In this document: one piece after another, positions 63,948 through 64,000 of the stretch
Layout of the letters: the number at the start of each line of letters is the position of its first letter
How positions within the stretch are numbered: the first letter of the stretch is position 1
Origin: Pseudomonas extremorientalis
Lineage (GTDB): Bacteria > Pseudomonadota > Gammaproteobacteria > Pseudomonadales > Pseudomonadaceae
Assembly (NCBI RefSeq): GCF_001870465.1
Contig: NZ_MDGK01000047.1
Location: forward strand, 178,089 to 242,088
Length of the DNA stretch: 64,000 nt
Direction of reading: 5' to 3'
Translations under genes and position numbers: made by a program
Notes under the pieces: model-generated
Database searches by the model: none
What the model was told of the DNA's origin: nothing
What the model saw: the letters and a program-made list of their open reading frames with translations, nothing else

Positions 63948-64000
63948 TCGCCCCACTTCCGGCGCAGTCGAAACGGAAAACTCCTTGGTAAACAATGAGT

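Overview
The window is a GC-rich, gene-dense stretch of chromosome from a Pseudomonas of the fluorescens group. Three things point there. Gene order matches the P. aeruginosa blocks carbonic anhydrase-SulP-cox, metNIQ, znuBC-zur/znuA, thrB-polA-engB-cyt c4-dsbA, dgcH-ampDh2-kinB-algB and gcdR/gcdHG. The proteins are typical pseudomonad families (KinB/AlgB, AmpDh2, GcdR, DUF2388, DUF1127, DUF2909). Intergenic gaps carry the GTGGGAGGGGGCTTGCCCCC-type REP palindromes known from P. fluorescens. No phage, insertion sequence, CRISPR, tRNA or rRNA gene is visible; this is mostly core genome.

Layout. 1-4 kb: end of a radical SAM gene, beta-carbonic anhydrase with a SulP anion transporter, and a conserved hypothetical. 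4.3-12.9 kb: a full aa3-type cytochrome c oxidase locus (coxB with fused cytochrome c, coxA, ctaG, coxC, SURF1, ctaA, ctaB, SCO1). A REP doublet is lodged inside the operon and a small divergent DUF2909 gene splits it. 13-18.8 kb: methionine ABC importer, large catalase, lipoprotein. 18.8-21.9 kb: zinc uptake (zur-znuC-znuB against znuA). 21.9-28.9 kb: thrB, polA, an ErsA-type sRNA with an AlgU-like promoter, engB, cytochromes c5 and c4, dsbA. 28.9-37.2 kb: envelope and signalling genes (phosphodiesterase-fold protein, diguanylate cyclase, AmpDh2, KinB/AlgB). These are followed by a three-gene operon (unknown 94-aa protein, DUF1328, Ivy-type lysozyme inhibitor) behind a clear sigma-54 promoter. 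37.2-38 kb: a long non-coding gap with strong RNA hairpins, leading into gltP.

38-51 kb: gltP, a SpmA/SpmB-like nucleoside-recognition membrane protein, an MCE-type lipid transport operon (STAS-permease, ATPase, MCE protein, lipoprotein), a DUF5924/DUF2914 membrane protein, an anchored M16 peptidase, a Na/Pi cotransporter-PhoU protein, TerC and a citrate/Mg transporter. 51-55 kb: a secreted DUF4105 protein with three tandem DUF2388 paralogues, then two DUF1127 mini-proteins flanked by many CTGTAC-type half-sites. 55-60 kb: CoA transferase and the three-subunit transhydrogenase pntAA-pntAB-pntB. 60-64 kb: gcdR/gcdH-gcdG for glutaryl-CoA catabolism, ending at a strong stable-RNA-type promoter that probably drives an rRNA operon just beyond the window.

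The most unusual material is regulatory: the ErsA locus, the sigma-54 promoter beside the bEBP gene algB, the CTGTAC array around the DUF1127 genes, the structured gap before gltP, and the REP doublet inside the cox operon. No unmistakably new multi-gene system is present.
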